DNA from: Devosia algicola
GTDB lineage: Bacteria > Pseudomonadota > Alphaproteobacteria > Rhizobiales > Devosiaceae
Direction of reading: 5' to 3'
DNA: 64,000 bases
Assembly: GCF_028816455.1 (NCBI RefSeq)
Contig: NZ_CP118246.1
Location: 3,238,501-3,302,500, forward strand
Positions within the stretch are counted from its first letter, which is position 1. Every line of letters begins with the position of its first letter. Below the pieces are notes generated by a model. The model was not told the DNA's origin and ran no database searches. It saw only the letters and a list, made by a program, of their open reading frames with translations. Below, piece after piece: positions 1 to 10,378 of the stretch. The translations under genes and the position numbers were made by a program.

Positions 1-403
1 TGCTGGCCGAAAAATACGGTTGGCAGTGGTACGGCGGTCATCATCTTGAAAACAGGTTTACGGCCTTTGTTCATAGCTATTTCTTCCCCACGCGGTGGGA
101 CACTGACTTTAGAATCGCGGGATATTCGGCCTATTGCAGGAATAACTGGATGCCTCGAGAGGAGGCGTTAGCCTTGATGCGCGAGCCGCCGCACATCGAA
201 TCGGACTTGGTGGACTTCGTTAAGAAACGACTTGGATACTCGGATTCTGAATTTAGTCAGATTATGAATTTGCCAAAAAAACCTACAAGGATTTCGTCAC
301 ATATAAAAAGACATTTGAAAAAATGCGTCCATTCTTTTGGGCCATGTATAAGGCAGATCTTATTCCCAAGAGTTTCTATATGAAATACACAGAAAAATCT
401 TAA
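1..403 (+). CDS. N-acetyl sugar amidotransferase, C-terminal end, frameshifted
   Basis: This is the 3' end of a WbpG/PseA-type N-acetyl sugar amidotransferase, whose beginning lies outside the window. These enzymes use ammonia from a HisH/HisF-like partner to turn an acetamido group of a nucleotide sugar into an acetamidino group for O-antigen or capsule. The visible frame carries the family's typical tail: a Trp-Tyr-Gly-Gly-His-His stretch, then an FTAFVHSY-like segment and a helical EEALALM segment. The frame breaks at a run of seven A at 275-281. With one more A the reading continues as TYKDFVTYKKTFEKMRPFFW and ends at 401-403; without it a false stop occurs at 381-383. It sits 5 bases before the next glycosyltransferase. 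The family call is from motif memory and is moderately firm. Confidence 0.7.
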
Positions 404-408
404 TATAT

Positions 409-1470
409 ATGGAAACAAGTAAACCAATATTACAGTATGGAAGTTTGGCGGGCTGGCCTTATTGGCTCGCCGAGGGGTTGACCTCTATTGGCGCTCCGTC
501 TGAAAACGTCATCCCCGAAGACTCCGACTTCGCCGACCTTAATCGCCGGCTGCCACATCATTCGGCCGTTGCCTCAAAGTCTGAGTCGCGAGCCAGAAAA
601 TTCCTGAGGCGCGCTTCTTTTCTGGCCCAAATACCATCGCGATATTCCCTGATCCATTATCATGGTAGCCACCTGCTGCGCGGAACCATGCATCATCTGT
701 TGGAAGGGCCGTACCTTTCGTTGCGCAGCGTACCGATGATCGTTAGTTTTGGCGGTAGTGACGCACGGATAATCGAGTTGGCACGGCGCAACAACCCGTA
801 CTTCTATCGCGATGCCGATCCTGAACAAGACGAGCGGACGAGAACGTACCTTCGCGCAATTTCTAAATACGTACAAAACGTTGCTACGGACTGCGAAATG
901 ATTGAATATGTCGCACCTTATTTCGAGCGTGTGTTCACGTTCCGACAACCGCTCAATCTATCGCGATTCCAGATCTCGGTTTCGCCTCAGCGTCGCTCGC
1001 CTGTTGTGCTCCACGTTCCTACCGATACTCATGTCAAAGGAACGGAGCAGATTGTTGCAGCGGTGGAAAGGCTAAAGGCCGAAGGGCTTCAGTTCGAGTT
1101 CAAATTGGTGCGTCAGTTGGCGCAGAAGGAATTCTACAGAGAACTCTCGAGTTGCGACATTTACGTCGATGAGTTGAGGTGTGGCTCGTACGGGGTGACC
1201 GCCGTAGAAGCAATGGCGTACGGCAAACCCGCAATCACCTACCTCCGGCCCGATCTGGTCGAAAAATACCCCTCAGACCTGCCGCTTGTGAACGCAAATC
1301 CTGACACAATTACGGACGTTCTGCGCGGCCTAATAGTTGACGACGTCAGACGAGCCAATATTTCCGAGCTTAGTCAATCATATGTGCGGAAGTACCATGA
1401 TGATAAGGTCGTAGCACATGCAATGCTGGAAGTTTACAAAGCAATTGGGCTCGCCAAGTCAGAAACCTGA
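409..1470 (+). CDS. Glycosyltransferase, GT4 family
   Basis: A 353-residue cytoplasmic glycosyltransferase of the GT-B fold, probably adding one sugar to the polysaccharide repeat unit at the inner membrane face. The N-terminal half binds the acceptor. The C-terminal half carries the nucleotide-sugar motif, seen as SYGVTAVEAMAYGKPAITY near residues 261-279, where the conserved Glu is present. No signal peptide or membrane helix is visible. It follows the amidotransferase with almost no gap and leads into the flippase gene, so it is most likely part of one polysaccharide operon. The donor sugar cannot be told from sequence. The ATG at 409 is the only start that keeps the whole N-terminal Rossmann domain. 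Confidence 0.85.
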   Translation: METSKPILQYGSLAGWPYWLAEGLTSIGAPSENVIPEDSDFADLNRRLPHHSAVASKSESRARKFLRRASFLAQIPSRYSLIHYHGSHLLRGTMHHLLEGPYLSLRSVPMIVSFGGSDARIIELARRNNPYFYRDADPEQDERTRTYLRAISKYVQNVATDCEMIEYVAPYFERVFTFRQPLNLSRFQISVSPQRRSPVVLHVPTDTHVKGTEQIVAAVERLKAEGLQFEFKLVRQLAQKEFYRELSSCDIYVDELRCGSYGVTAVEAMAYGKPAITYLRPDLVEKYPSDLPLVNANPDTITDVLRGLIVDDVRRANISELSQSYVRKYHDDKVVAHAMLEVYKAIGLAKSET

Positions 1471-1560
1471 TGCTCCTGTAAAATTAGTACATCTGCCTCA
1501 GAAGAAACTATTAGCCGGAATTATTCGACGATATGTCCGGCCAGAGGGTGACGCTCAAAG

Positions 1561-2881
1561 TTGAAGGATGATCTGGCACAGCGGCAATTGATTAAGCGGA
1601 TATGCGCTGAGATTGCATCTATTCCGGCAAAATTGCCGCCTGGACTTTCACACGTAATGACTGCAAACATCGCCCAACAGGCGCTCGCCTTCTTTGGCGT
1701 GATCATGATTGCCCGTTTGCTGCCGGCTGAACAGTTTGCTTTGGTTCGCATCGCCATAGCCTATGCAGCTGTAGCGACAATTTTGGGCGCTGGCGGGCTA
1801 ACAGCGCCAATTTTGCGATACTGCGCCGATACGATGCTGGACGAGGGACAAAGACGCGCGCTTCTCGGTAGGGCGTTGGTCTGGCTACTGCTGATCGCTA
1901 GCGCTACCACCGTCGCCTGCGCGATTCTTGTTGCGTTGTCGGGCCGCACGGGTGATGAGGCCCTTGTCTTGATCGCATATTCCTTGCAAATTCCAGGCTC
2001 TCGCGGGGACCAGCTTGCTGCTGGTTTACCTGCAGGCCGTGCAGCGTTTCAGGTTCCTCGCCTATTCTCAGATTGCCATACGGAGCCTGTCGTTGTGTCT
2101 GACGATCCTTGGCACCTGGCTATTCGGATTGCCGGGGCTCCTACTGGCGACGTTAGTCGCAGTCCTAAGTGGCGTGGTTCCCCTACTCATGGCAGCACGC
2201 CCGACATTTGGCCACCCAACTTTGCCACTTCCAAGGGATTTTTCTGCTCTCGCCAAGTATAGCCTCGTCGGGATGTTGATTAGTACTGTCGGACAATACG
2301 CCGACCTGATGTTGCTGGATTGGGTTGTCGAGGACCGCGGCCTCATCGGAGTCTATTCGCTTGCAACGATATTCTTTTTCGCCGCCAGCGCGCTGGCAGG
2401 TGCAGTACAAAGTGTTGCAACGCCGCACTTTACCGGCCTGATGCGAGATCGAATCGCATTCCAGCTTAGTCTTCGGCGATGGACATTTGGGCTGACGGTG
2501 GCAGGTGCGGTCACAGCGCTTGGCGCCACAACACTTGCCTACTTGGTGGAAGATCTATTTCTAGGGCCAGACTACAATGGTCTCAGCCTGATGGTGGCGA
2601 TTTTGATGCTTCGTTTCTGGGTCTGGTGCACCTATGCCGTTGGAGGAGCAGCAATGGTCGGCATTGGTGCCATAAAACAGGGGACTATAATTGCCGCGAT
2701 TACGACAGCCGTTGCTTTTTTGGTCGGCTATCCATTCGTTCTTTGGGCGGGGGTATGGGGTGCTGCGACGGCTCAGATTGTCGTAGCATTGGTTACCGCA
2801 TCGTTGGTTTATAGAGTGATCGCAAGTGAGATAGCGAAGCTGTCAATTGTCGCAACCGCTGATAAAGGTACGCGATCATGA
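1561..2881 (+). CDS. Wzx-like polysaccharide flippase, frameshifted
   Basis: A multi-spanning membrane protein of the MOP/Wzx superfamily that would flip the lipid-linked repeat unit across the inner membrane. It begins at a TTG at 1561. The first frame gives about 150 residues with three or four hydrophobic helices (for example ALAFFGVIMIARLLP and LVWLLLIASATTVACAILVAL). Near 2010 the frame breaks, and the rest reads on from about 2015 as hydrophobic helices down to the stop at 2881. Together they make about 440 residues, the normal family length. Its last bases overlap the ATG of the heparinase-like gene (ATGA), which supports co-translation. The broken frame is more likely an indel error than decay, given many similar cases in the window. 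Confidence 0.75.
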
Positions 2882-5037
2882 AGTTGTGGGCCCTGCAGGA
2901 AAGAATTGCTGCGCGCGCGGGGCGTGTTTTGCGTCGGTCGCTAGACCAAATGCGGGCACTATCGACACCAACCTATGCCGCAACGGCTGGCGCTCAGTCG
3001 CAGAATGAACGGTTCGGTTTCCTTGATCACGATTTCATGGTTCGACTGGCGGCTTTGTCGCCATGGCATCCTGGAGTAATTTCACGTCTCGCGGACGATG
3101 CCATAGGTCATCGCTTTGATCTGCTGGGGTCTGGGCCGGTCGTTGTTGCACATGGAATAAAATGCGCTGGTCTGGCGGGAATCTCCTTTGATCCCGTGAT
3201 GGCACCCGACGTTGACGCGGATGGTCGCTGGCTTGATAAGTTAGTTAATCGTAGCAACGTCGCGGAGTCGCGCCGGATATGGCGATGCATCGAGGGCGGC
3301 TACACCCCAATCGACTGGCAATTGGATTTTAAGTCTGGATATCGGTGGAGCGAGAAGACCTGGTACGGCCGAATACGCTTCGGGCACCTGCGTGGCGTTG
3401 ACGTAAAAGTGCCCTGGGAGTTGGCGCGAATGCAGCACCTCCCAGCGCTCGCGCTGGCAGCGCATTATGCAAGAGCGGGCCTTCTTGCCGAACGCACCTC
3501 ATATGATTATGTGCGTGAGGCAAAAAACCAGATGCTGGATTTCATCGCCACCAACCCACCCGGCTTTGGCGTCAACTGGGCCTGCGCCATGGATGTTGGA
3601 ATACGCGTCGCCAACATGGTTGTGACCTTTGACATGATGGCCGCTACCGGCGTCGACCTTGGAGAGGACTTCCAATCAATTTTTTCGAATAGTGTCCTTG
3701 CTCATGGTCGGCATATTGCGCGCAATATGGAATGGTCACCGATATTTAGAGGTAATCACTACCTTGCCAATATTGCCGGTCTCCTGTTTGCCGCGGTTCA
3801 TCTATCGCGCAGCAGGGAGACAGAAATTTGGCTCTCGTTTGGAACCGCAGAGTTGATCACGGAACTTGAGTACCAGTTCCACCCCGACGGCAGCACCTTT
3901 GAGGCCAGCGTCTGTTACCATAGGTTGTCGTCAGAAATTGTATTGTGGTCATTCGCTTTGCTCGACAATTTACCAGTCGAAAAACATGCTTCGTTTGCGC
4001 AGGCAATTGATTGGTCCGAGCCAACGCCGCCTCGTCGAAAATCCGGGCCACTGGCGCTTCACACGGTTCCTGGAACGTCTCGCTTAGGCCCAATCCCGCC
4101 ATGGTGCAGGGAGCGGCTGCATAAGATGGCTGGCTTTACGAAAGCGCTAACGCGGCCCGACGGCCTAATCGTACAGTTTGGTGATAACGACAGCGGACGC
4201 TTCCTAAATTTCGGCGCCAGTGAAGTGCACGCTGCAAGGGGCAATCCGGGACACCCTGCCTGGTCGCTTGATCACCGGTCAGTGGTTTCCGGGATAGACG
4301 CTTTTCTTGGTTATGGATGTGAGGATGCTGCCTCCGCAATAATAGCTGCGTTTGCGGGCCGAGGGAGCCTCGCCAACACACGGCCAACGGCAGCCAAGTG
4401 CCCTGACGCTTCCGTCGGAAACATAGACATTTGGAACGAACTCCTTGCTTTGAGCGATACGGTGGAACAGGTGAGCGCTTGGCGTACCGATTTTTGTTCC
4501 CGACCGGGCATCCTAGACAAATTGGAACGGCAGAAGTTCAACGGCATGGGTTGTTTCGTATTCCGAAGCCCGACCTTGTATCTAGCGATTCGGTGCGGCG
4601 AAATCGGTATTCACGGCCTGGGCGCGCATGCCCATTGCGACCAATTAGCGATTGAGCTGTTGATGGATGGCAAGTCGCTAGCACGAGATCCGGGAAGCTA
4701 CATTTACACGCCCCTCCCCGAGGTTCGAAATCGATATCGTTCGGTTATGGTTCATCATGCACCCCGTCACCTACATCACGAACCTGCAGACTTATTGTTG
4801 GGCGTCTTTGACTTGAGGGAAAGCGCCGTAGGGGAATGCTTATTTTTTGGGGACGAAGGATTTGTCGGTCGCCACCGCGGTTACGGCTTTGACGTCTACC
4901 GGATTGTGCGCGTGTGCAATGATCGGGTAAGCATAGTAGACTTCAGTCCAGATGGTCATCATATCTCCGATCCGCAACCAGATAAGATCGATTTTTCGTC
5001 GGGCTATGGCTTCGCCGACGGCACGGGACCAAGATGA
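2878..5037 (+). CDS. Heparinase II/III-like polysaccharide lyase
   Basis: A 719-residue protein with the architecture of heparinase II/III-like lyases (PL12/PL15-type): an all-alpha toroid in roughly residues 100-420, then a beta-sandwich domain. The segments GVNWACAMDVGIRVANMV, FRGNHYLANIAGLL and FHPDGSTFEASVCYHRLS are typical of the family, and HAHCDQLAIELLMDGK matches the start of the heparinase C-terminal domain. Such enzymes cleave uronic-acid-containing polymers by beta-elimination. No clear signal peptide is visible, although relatives often work in the periplasm. It overlaps the flippase gene upstream and the next glycosyltransferase downstream by ATGA junctions. In polysaccharide clusters it may trim or clear polymer made by the same locus; that role is inference. 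Confidence 0.8.
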   Translation: MKLWALQERIAARAGRVLRRSLDQMRALSTPTYAATAGAQSQNERFGFLDHDFMVRLAALSPWHPGVISRLADDAIGHRFDLLGSGPVVVAHGIKCAGLAGISFDPVMAPDVDADGRWLDKLVNRSNVAESRRIWRCIEGGYTPIDWQLDFKSGYRWSEKTWYGRIRFGHLRGVDVKVPWELARMQHLPALALAAHYARAGLLAERTSYDYVREAKNQMLDFIATNPPGFGVNWACAMDVGIRVANMVVTFDMMAATGVDLGEDFQSIFSNSVLAHGRHIARNMEWSPIFRGNHYLANIAGLLFAAVHLSRSRETEIWLSFGTAELITELEYQFHPDGSTFEASVCYHRLSSEIVLWSFALLDNLPVEKHASFAQAIDWSEPTPPRRKSGPLALHTVPGTSRLGPIPPWCRERLHKMAGFTKALTRPDGLIVQFGDNDSGRFLNFGASEVHAARGNPGHPAWSLDHRSVVSGIDAFLGYGCEDAASAIIAAFAGRGSLANTRPTAAKCPDASVGNIDIWNELLALSDTVEQVSAWRTDFCSRPGILDKLERQKFNGMGCFVFRSPTLYLAIRCGEIGIHGLGAHAHCDQLAIELLMDGKSLARDPGSYIYTPLPEVRNRYRSVMVHHAPRHLHHEPADLLLGVFDLRESAVGECLFFGDEGFVGRHRGYGFDVYRIVRVCNDRVSIVDFSPDGHHISDPQPDKIDFSSGYGFADGTGPR

Positions 5038-6302
5038 AAATACTGGTTATTTCACATTCGTTCTCACCAGATTTGACGCCACGCGCTTTCCGATGGGCTG
5101 CAATTGCAGATCAACTGGCCAAGCTTGGTCACAAAGTACACATTCTTTGTGCCGCACAGTCGAGCGTGCCTGATGGTGGCGATTTCGTTGTTCATCGTGT
5201 TGCGGATCGAATTCAGCGAACACGAGCATCAGCTACGCGTGGGACGCCCATGGACATCGCAACAGACCGCAGTGCAACGCACATTCGCAGTTGGGCCAAG
5301 AAACTCATTCGCCGTCTATGGCGTGGCCTATATTGGCCGGACTATGCCTGCGGCTGGGTTATACCCGCGGCGGCCAGGGCACGGGAGTTGCAAACGCGGT
5401 ATAACTTCGACCACATCATAACTACGTCGCATCCATTCTCGGGACATCTTGTATGGCTGCTCGCGGGAAATGACAAAAAGGATGTGGACTGGCTCGTCGA
5501 TATTGGCGATCCTTATTCCCTCATGGCAGAGCCCGCACCCTACAATCGGTATCTCTATGGTTGGTTGAGCGCCTGGGCTGAAAGTAGAGTGTTGCGGCGC
5601 GCCACTCGCGTCAGCGTGACTACCGAAACGACAGCAGAGCTCTATCGCTATAACTTTCAGTCGGTACGGGGCAGCATTGGTGTTATCGGCCCTCTATTAT
5701 CCCTACCTGCCACACCGATTGTGCCAACTCGAACCGGCCCTCCGACGCGGGTGGTGTTCGTGGGGACACTATACCGCGATCTTCGCAATCCGACGGCGGC
5801 GCTGCAACATTTTGAGGCCCTGGCCAAGGCCTATCCGGACCGACATTATGAATTGCACTTCTATGGTGCCGTGAACGATTGCGGAGATATTCTGGCCGAG
5901 TATGTGGCGCGACTTCCCCATCTGGTTATTGTGCATGGCCTAGTGCCTCGGGAGGTCGCAGCGAAATCAATGGCGGATGCGGATGCTTTGCTCAATATTG
6001 GCAATCATTCAACTACACAACTTGGAAGCAAGGTCATTGAATATGTCGCGGTGGCGCGTCCGATCATCAATATCGTAAGCATGAAGGGCGACGCCTCAGG
6101 CCACATGCTTTTGACCCATCCATCCTGCGTCACGCTTTCGAGTCAATCTAGTGTTCGAGATGGTCAGAGCACAGCAAAAATCGCCGATTTTCTGGCAAAT
6201 CCGCCGCCCATCACGGCCGAATATGTCGAAAATATCCGTCTGACACATTCCCCCGAATATATCACTCGGCAATATCTCGCCATGATGGGTGCCGCTGACT
6301 GA
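5034..6302 (+). CDS. Glycosyltransferase, GT4 family
   Basis: A 422-residue GT-B glycosyltransferase. It starts with the usual MKILVISHSFSP strand and a Glu/Arg-rich acceptor domain, and it has a C-terminal donor-binding domain with VVFVGTLYRDLRNP (start of domain two) and LNIGNHSTTQLGSKVIEYVA (donor-binding region with the conserved Glu). It is cytoplasmic, acting on lipid-linked oligosaccharide. The gene overlaps the lyase by four bases, so translation is coupled. The specific sugar is unknown. The frame is intact, unlike many neighbours. Confidence 0.82.
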   Translation: MKILVISHSFSPDLTPRAFRWAAIADQLAKLGHKVHILCAAQSSVPDGGDFVVHRVADRIQRTRASATRGTPMDIATDRSATHIRSWAKKLIRRLWRGLYWPDYACGWVIPAAARARELQTRYNFDHIITTSHPFSGHLVWLLAGNDKKDVDWLVDIGDPYSLMAEPAPYNRYLYGWLSAWAESRVLRRATRVSVTTETTAELYRYNFQSVRGSIGVIGPLLSLPATPIVPTRTGPPTRVVFVGTLYRDLRNPTAALQHFEALAKAYPDRHYELHFYGAVNDCGDILAEYVARLPHLVIVHGLVPREVAAKSMADADALLNIGNHSTTQLGSKVIEYVAVARPIINIVSMKGDASGHMLLTHPSCVTLSSQSSVRDGQSTAKIADFLANPPPITAEYVENIRLTHSPEYITRQYLAMMGAAD

Positions 6303-6546
6303 GCGTGACATCAGCTGCGACGGAGCAATTGAATATGTTGATGTCTCCAACACTAGTAGGACAAGTCGCTGCAATTTTGTTACAAGTCCTGCCACTTGAG
6401 CTGTTCGCTTCATCTTTGATGTGTGACCGGTCGCCAATTTCTTTTTTTGTCACGTTTTGGAGACGGCAAGGCGATGCACACTCTTTGTGATAACGCTCTC
6501 AAGGCATTGGCCAGGTCATCTAAATATCCATCGCGAAAGTAGTACT

Positions 6547-7272
6547 GTGAACAGTCCTGATCCCACACTTGATCGCTACCTCAACGGCGACTACGCCGAA
6601 AAAAATCCTGACTGGGACTCAGCAGATGCTCCATGGAAAGCTGGAAAGATTGCGCAAATCCTGGCGGACCATGCTGTCGTTCCCCAAAGCGTCGTAGAGG
6701 TCGGATGCGGATCGGGTGCGGTACTGGTAGGATTGCAGAAGATGCTGCCCAATGCCCGTATGGAGGGGTACGATATTGCCCCCGATGCACAGCGTTTCTG
6801 GGGCGAACCCAGCCACCTCGGAATTCACTTCGGTCTGGGCGATTATTTGGAAATGGATACCCCGGTGCCGGACGTCGTTCTTGTCGTCGATGTTCTGGAG
6901 CATCTTGGCAATCCGTGGGACTTTTTGTCCCGTTTGCGCAGTCGCTCCAAGCTGATCGTCTGCCATATACCGCTCGACCTTTCCGCTTCGAGCGTGGTGC
7001 GCGAAACGCCGCTGCTTCACGTCCGTGACAAGGTTGGGCACCTTCATTATTTCACAAAGCAACTGGCCGTGTTGCTGCTAGAAGAGTCAGGCTACGAAGT
7101 GTTGGAAGCGAGATACACCAACGCGTCTCTGGATGCTCCCCAGCTGGCGTTAAGAACCCGGATGTTCGGATGGCTCCGTCGGCTTCTCTGTGCGCTGAAT
7201 AAGGATTTCGGCGTCAGGATGCTGGGCGGAGAAACACTGATGGTCATTGCTCGCCCATTAGGTGATATTTGA
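6547..7272 (+). CDS. Class I SAM-dependent methyltransferase
   Basis: A roughly 241-residue methyltransferase. The AdoMet-binding glycine loop is VVEVGCGSGAVLV near residue 50, the acidic residue follows in EGYDIAP, and the post-II region VVLVVDVLEHLGNP is typical of the methyltransferase-11/23 group. In a polysaccharide cluster it probably O-methylates a sugar or a related small group. I chose the GTG at 6547, which gives MNSPDPTLDRYLNGDY; an upstream ATG at 6457 in the same frame would add about 30 residues that do not resemble the family. The stop overlaps the TTG start of the next glycosyltransferase. Confidence 0.75.
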   Translation: MNSPDPTLDRYLNGDYAEKNPDWDSADAPWKAGKIAQILADHAVVPQSVVEVGCGSGAVLVGLQKMLPNARMEGYDIAPDAQRFWGEPSHLGIHFGLGDYLEMDTPVPDVVLVVDVLEHLGNPWDFLSRLRSRSKLIVCHIPLDLSASSVVRETPLLHVRDKVGHLHYFTKQLAVLLLEESGYEVLEARYTNASLDAPQLALRTRMFGWLRRLLCALNKDFGVRMLGGETLMVIARPLGDI

Positions 7273-8279
7273 TACTCTACATCCAAGCGTCGAATGTGCA
7301 TTCAGGTGGTGGTAAATCCCTGCTCTTGCCACTGCTGGGAGCAATTAAGCGACCCTGCACGGTATATGTCGATAGTCGCATAGGGGACCTGCCAGCGTTG
7401 CACGAAGACGTGAGAGTCGTTTTCGTTAATCCCAGCCTGTGGGGACGGTTCAAAGCGGAGTGGGAACTTCACATGCGGGCGACTGCCGGTGACACAGTCC
7501 TATGTTTTGGCAACCTGCCTACCGTTTTTTCCAGTAGGGCTAAGGTGCTGGTCTACGTTCAAAGCCGCTACGTGATCGGAGGGGTGTCGACGCAGGCCCT
7601 GCCGATGAAGTTGCGTCTGAGACTTGTCATCGAGCGCGTCTGGCTCAGGGCATTCCTGCGTAGTGCGGACATTGTCGTCCAGACACCGACTATGGCGAGG
7701 AAGGTTCAAGAAATCATGGACCGCCCAGCCCGCGTTATGCCCTTCTCACCTCTCCTGAATCAGATCACTGCCGATAACGACAAACATACTTACGATTATG
7801 TCTACGTAGCATCCGGTGAAGCCCATAAAAACCACCGCCGCTTGGTAGAAGCATGGGAGATTCTGGGTGTACATGGCTTGAATCCAACGCTGTGCTTGAC
7901 GCTTAACAAGGAGCGGGATGGGGAACTGTTGGCCTGGACCAATGCGCGTGCGCAGGGTGCCGGACTTTCAATTCGAGTGGAGGATGTGTCGGATCCCGTT
8001 GCCATTGCGGGGCTATTGGCCCGCAGTCGGGCTCTGATTTTTCCATCCATGTTCGAGTCGTTCGGTCTGCCACTTGTCGAGGCGTCCCAGGCGGGACTGC
8101 CTATTGTCGCATCGGAACGCGACTATGTTCGCGACGTCGTAGTCCCTGTCGTTACCTTTGATCCGGAATCTGCCCGTTCGATAGCCCAGGCCGTCATGCG
8201 GCATCAGGGTCACGCCGAACCACCGATACAGGTCCCCGAGCCCGCCGCGTTCCTTGATCAGATATTGGCGGCCCGCTAA
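7269..8279 (+). CDS. Glycosyltransferase, GT4 family
   Basis: A 336-residue glycosyltransferase beginning at a TTG that overlaps the stop of the methyltransferase gene. The start gives MILYIQASNVHSGGGKSLL, matching the usual first strand and glycine loop of this group. The donor domain begins near YVASGEAHKNHRRLVEAW and has the E-x7-E signature in MFESFGLPLVEASQAGLP. No membrane helix is seen. It is followed one base later by the WbuB-like gene. The sugar it moves is not identifiable. Confidence 0.82.
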   Translation: MILYIQASNVHSGGGKSLLLPLLGAIKRPCTVYVDSRIGDLPALHEDVRVVFVNPSLWGRFKAEWELHMRATAGDTVLCFGNLPTVFSSRAKVLVYVQSRYVIGGVSTQALPMKLRLRLVIERVWLRAFLRSADIVVQTPTMARKVQEIMDRPARVMPFSPLLNQITADNDKHTYDYVYVASGEAHKNHRRLVEAWEILGVHGLNPTLCLTLNKERDGELLAWTNARAQGAGLSIRVEDVSDPVAIAGLLARSRALIFPSMFESFGLPLVEASQAGLPIVASERDYVRDVVVPVVTFDPESARSIAQAVMRHQGHAEPPIQVPEPAAFLDQILAAR

Positions 8280-8280
8280 C

Positions 8281-9516
8281 ATGCGAGATCCTGATCACCA
8301 CCCAGTACTTCTGGCCAGAAAACTTTGTCATAAATGATCTGGCGGTCCTGCTTTCCGGCATGGGCCACGACGTCACGGTGTTAACCGGAAAGCCGAACTA
8401 CCCCCAAGGCACATTTTATGACGGATATCATGGCGGGGGCATTTCACGCGAACATCTCGGCGACGTTCTCGTTGTCCGGATTCCGATGATGGCCCGTGGT
8501 TACTCCAGGATTGGTCTGGCCCTCAATTACCTATCCTTCATCCTGTCGGCGTCATTGTTAGGGCCGTGGGCTCTACGCGGACAAAAGGTCGATATTGTTT
8601 TCGTCTATGGCATCTCGCCACTGCTGCAGGCGCTGCCGGCCGTGCTATTGGCAAAGTTGCGACGCATCCCGTTGGTCGTGTGGGTCCAGGATCTCTGGCC
8701 GGACAGCCTGACGGCCACCGGACATGTGCGCAACCGGATGATCTTGCGCGTTGTCTCTGCTCTTGTGCGGCTGATCTACCGTTCGAGCGATCGGATACTA
8801 GTGCAATCACGGGCGTTTATCGAGCCGGTGGCAAAATATGCCGAAGTTGAAAAGATCCATTATTATCCCAATCCATATTTGGAGAAGCGCTCGACGCAGG
8901 TCAGCGAAAAGGTGGCCCGTCTGGCATCTGACATAGGTCAACAGTTTTCCGTCGTGTTTGCCGGGAATCTGGGCACAGGCTCAGGCGCTGGACACCATCG
9001 TTGACGCGGCCAGGCTGCTCGCGGACCGCCCCGAGATACGTTTTTTCGTGGTGGGGAGCGGCAGCCGCGAAACCTACCTTCGCGATCAGGGGAAGTCGGG
9101 CATGCTTCCCAATATAACTCTTTGCGGCCGCTTTGATAGTAAGGACATGGATACAATCTTGGGTGCAGCAGGGTGCCTTCTGGTTAGTTTGGTGGACGCA
9201 CCAATTTTTGCCCTGACAGTGCCCAGCAAGTTGCAGGCCTATCTGGCCGCCGGGCGGCCGATCATCGCCTCGATGAATGGTGAAGGTGCCCGCCTAGTGG
9301 ATGAAGCCGGTGCCGGCGTTGCTGCGCCAGCAGAAGACGCAGCGGCACTAGCTGCCGCAATCGTGAAACTCGCTGGCCTGACGGATGCCGAGCGAAATGC
9401 CATGGGCGTCCGCGGGCGCGCATATTTTGACCAGCATTTTTCGGCTATGAAGGCTCACCAATACGCTGGTCGGGCATTTCGCACAGTTGACCCACGAAGT
9501 GGATTCCAGAAAATGA
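8281..9516 (+). CDS. wbuB: WbuB-like glycosyltransferase, frameshifted
   Basis: A GT4 transferase resembling WbuB, thought to transfer L-FucNAc in O-antigen clusters that also carry fnl genes, as here. Reconstructed, it reads ILITTQYFWPENFVINDLA at the start, VVWVQDLWPDSL in the middle, and a donor domain ending with SLVDAPIFALTVPSKLQAYL and a GRPIIAS loop. Two or three frame breaks are seen: just after the ATG at 8281 (one base off before the codon at 8288) and near 8972. A TGA overlapping the next ATG at 9513 would be the natural stop, but in the given sequence the frame runs on into the reductase gene. The symbol rests on resemblance and context. Confidence 0.7.
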
Positions 9517-10368
9517 AAATTCTTATTCTTGGCGCCTCGGGCATGTTGGGCCACGCGATGTTGCATATGCTCTCCAGGGCGACTGACCACACCGTATTCG
9601 GCACAATTCGTTCGGATGGAGCGCGTCGATTTTTTCAGGATTACCACCAGAAACGGTTAATCTCGGGAGTTGACGCCGAGGATCAGGATGCCCTTGTGAG
9701 GGTCTTTTCCAGTGTGCGACCGGAAGTGGTGGTCAATTGCATTGGCCTAGTCAAGCAACTGGCACACGCGGACGACCCGCTAGTTGCGTTTCCCGTTAAC
9801 GCACTGTTGCCGCATCGTTTGGCACGGCTCGCCGCGCTGGCTAATGCCCGCTTTATCCATGTCAGCACGGACTGCGTTTTTTCTGGCCGCAAGGGCCTCT
9901 ATTCGGAGGCCGATGAACCCGATGCACAAGACGTCTATGGACGCTCTAAGCTGTTTGGCGAGGTCGATTACCCGAACGCCATCACTCTGCGCACCTCGAT
10001 CGTGGGTCGAGAACTAAACAGCAGCCACGGGCTTGTTGAATGGTTCCTGTCGCAATCGGGCAGCGTGCGCGGCTATACGAACGCGATTTTTTCAGGACTG
10101 CCGACCTGCGAATTGTCCAGAGTTGTGAGAGACCACGTTCTGAATCACCCGGACCTTCACGGCGTATATCACGTTGCCGCGGCGCCCATCGCGAAATTTG
10201 CCCTTCTGGATGCTAGTCAACCGACAGTATGACAAGGGGATCCATCTGGAACCAAATGCCGATCTGGCCATCGACCGCTCACTGGATGCAACGCGATTCA
10301 ACAATGCGGTTGGCTATGCCCCACCATCCTGGCCGGAGTTGGTGGCCATGATGCATTCGTTCAAGTAA
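9513..10368 (+). CDS. fnlB: RmlD/WbjC-like nucleotide-sugar reductase (FnlB), frameshifted
   Basis: A short-chain-dehydrogenase-type sugar reductase. It starts MKILILGASGMLGH, the NAD(P)-binding glycine loop, and carries ARFIHVSTDCVFSGRKG and a YGRSKLFGE active-site segment (Tyr-x3-Lys). In the FnlA-FnlB-FnlC pathway this enzyme reduces the 4-keto intermediate on the way to UDP-N-acetyl-L-fucosamine. The frame breaks by one base near 10212 and continues as MLVNRQYDKGIHLEPNADL to the stop at 10368. Its neighbours fnlA and fnlC support the pathway assignment more strongly than the sequence alone, since RmlD-like reductases are similar to each other. Confidence 0.72.
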
Positions 10369-10378
10369 AGGGAAACGC

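Noticed and set aside
6305..6490. Short plus-strand frame between the glycosyltransferase and methyltransferase genes
   Set aside because: No domain and no ribosome site; the gap is probably untranslated.
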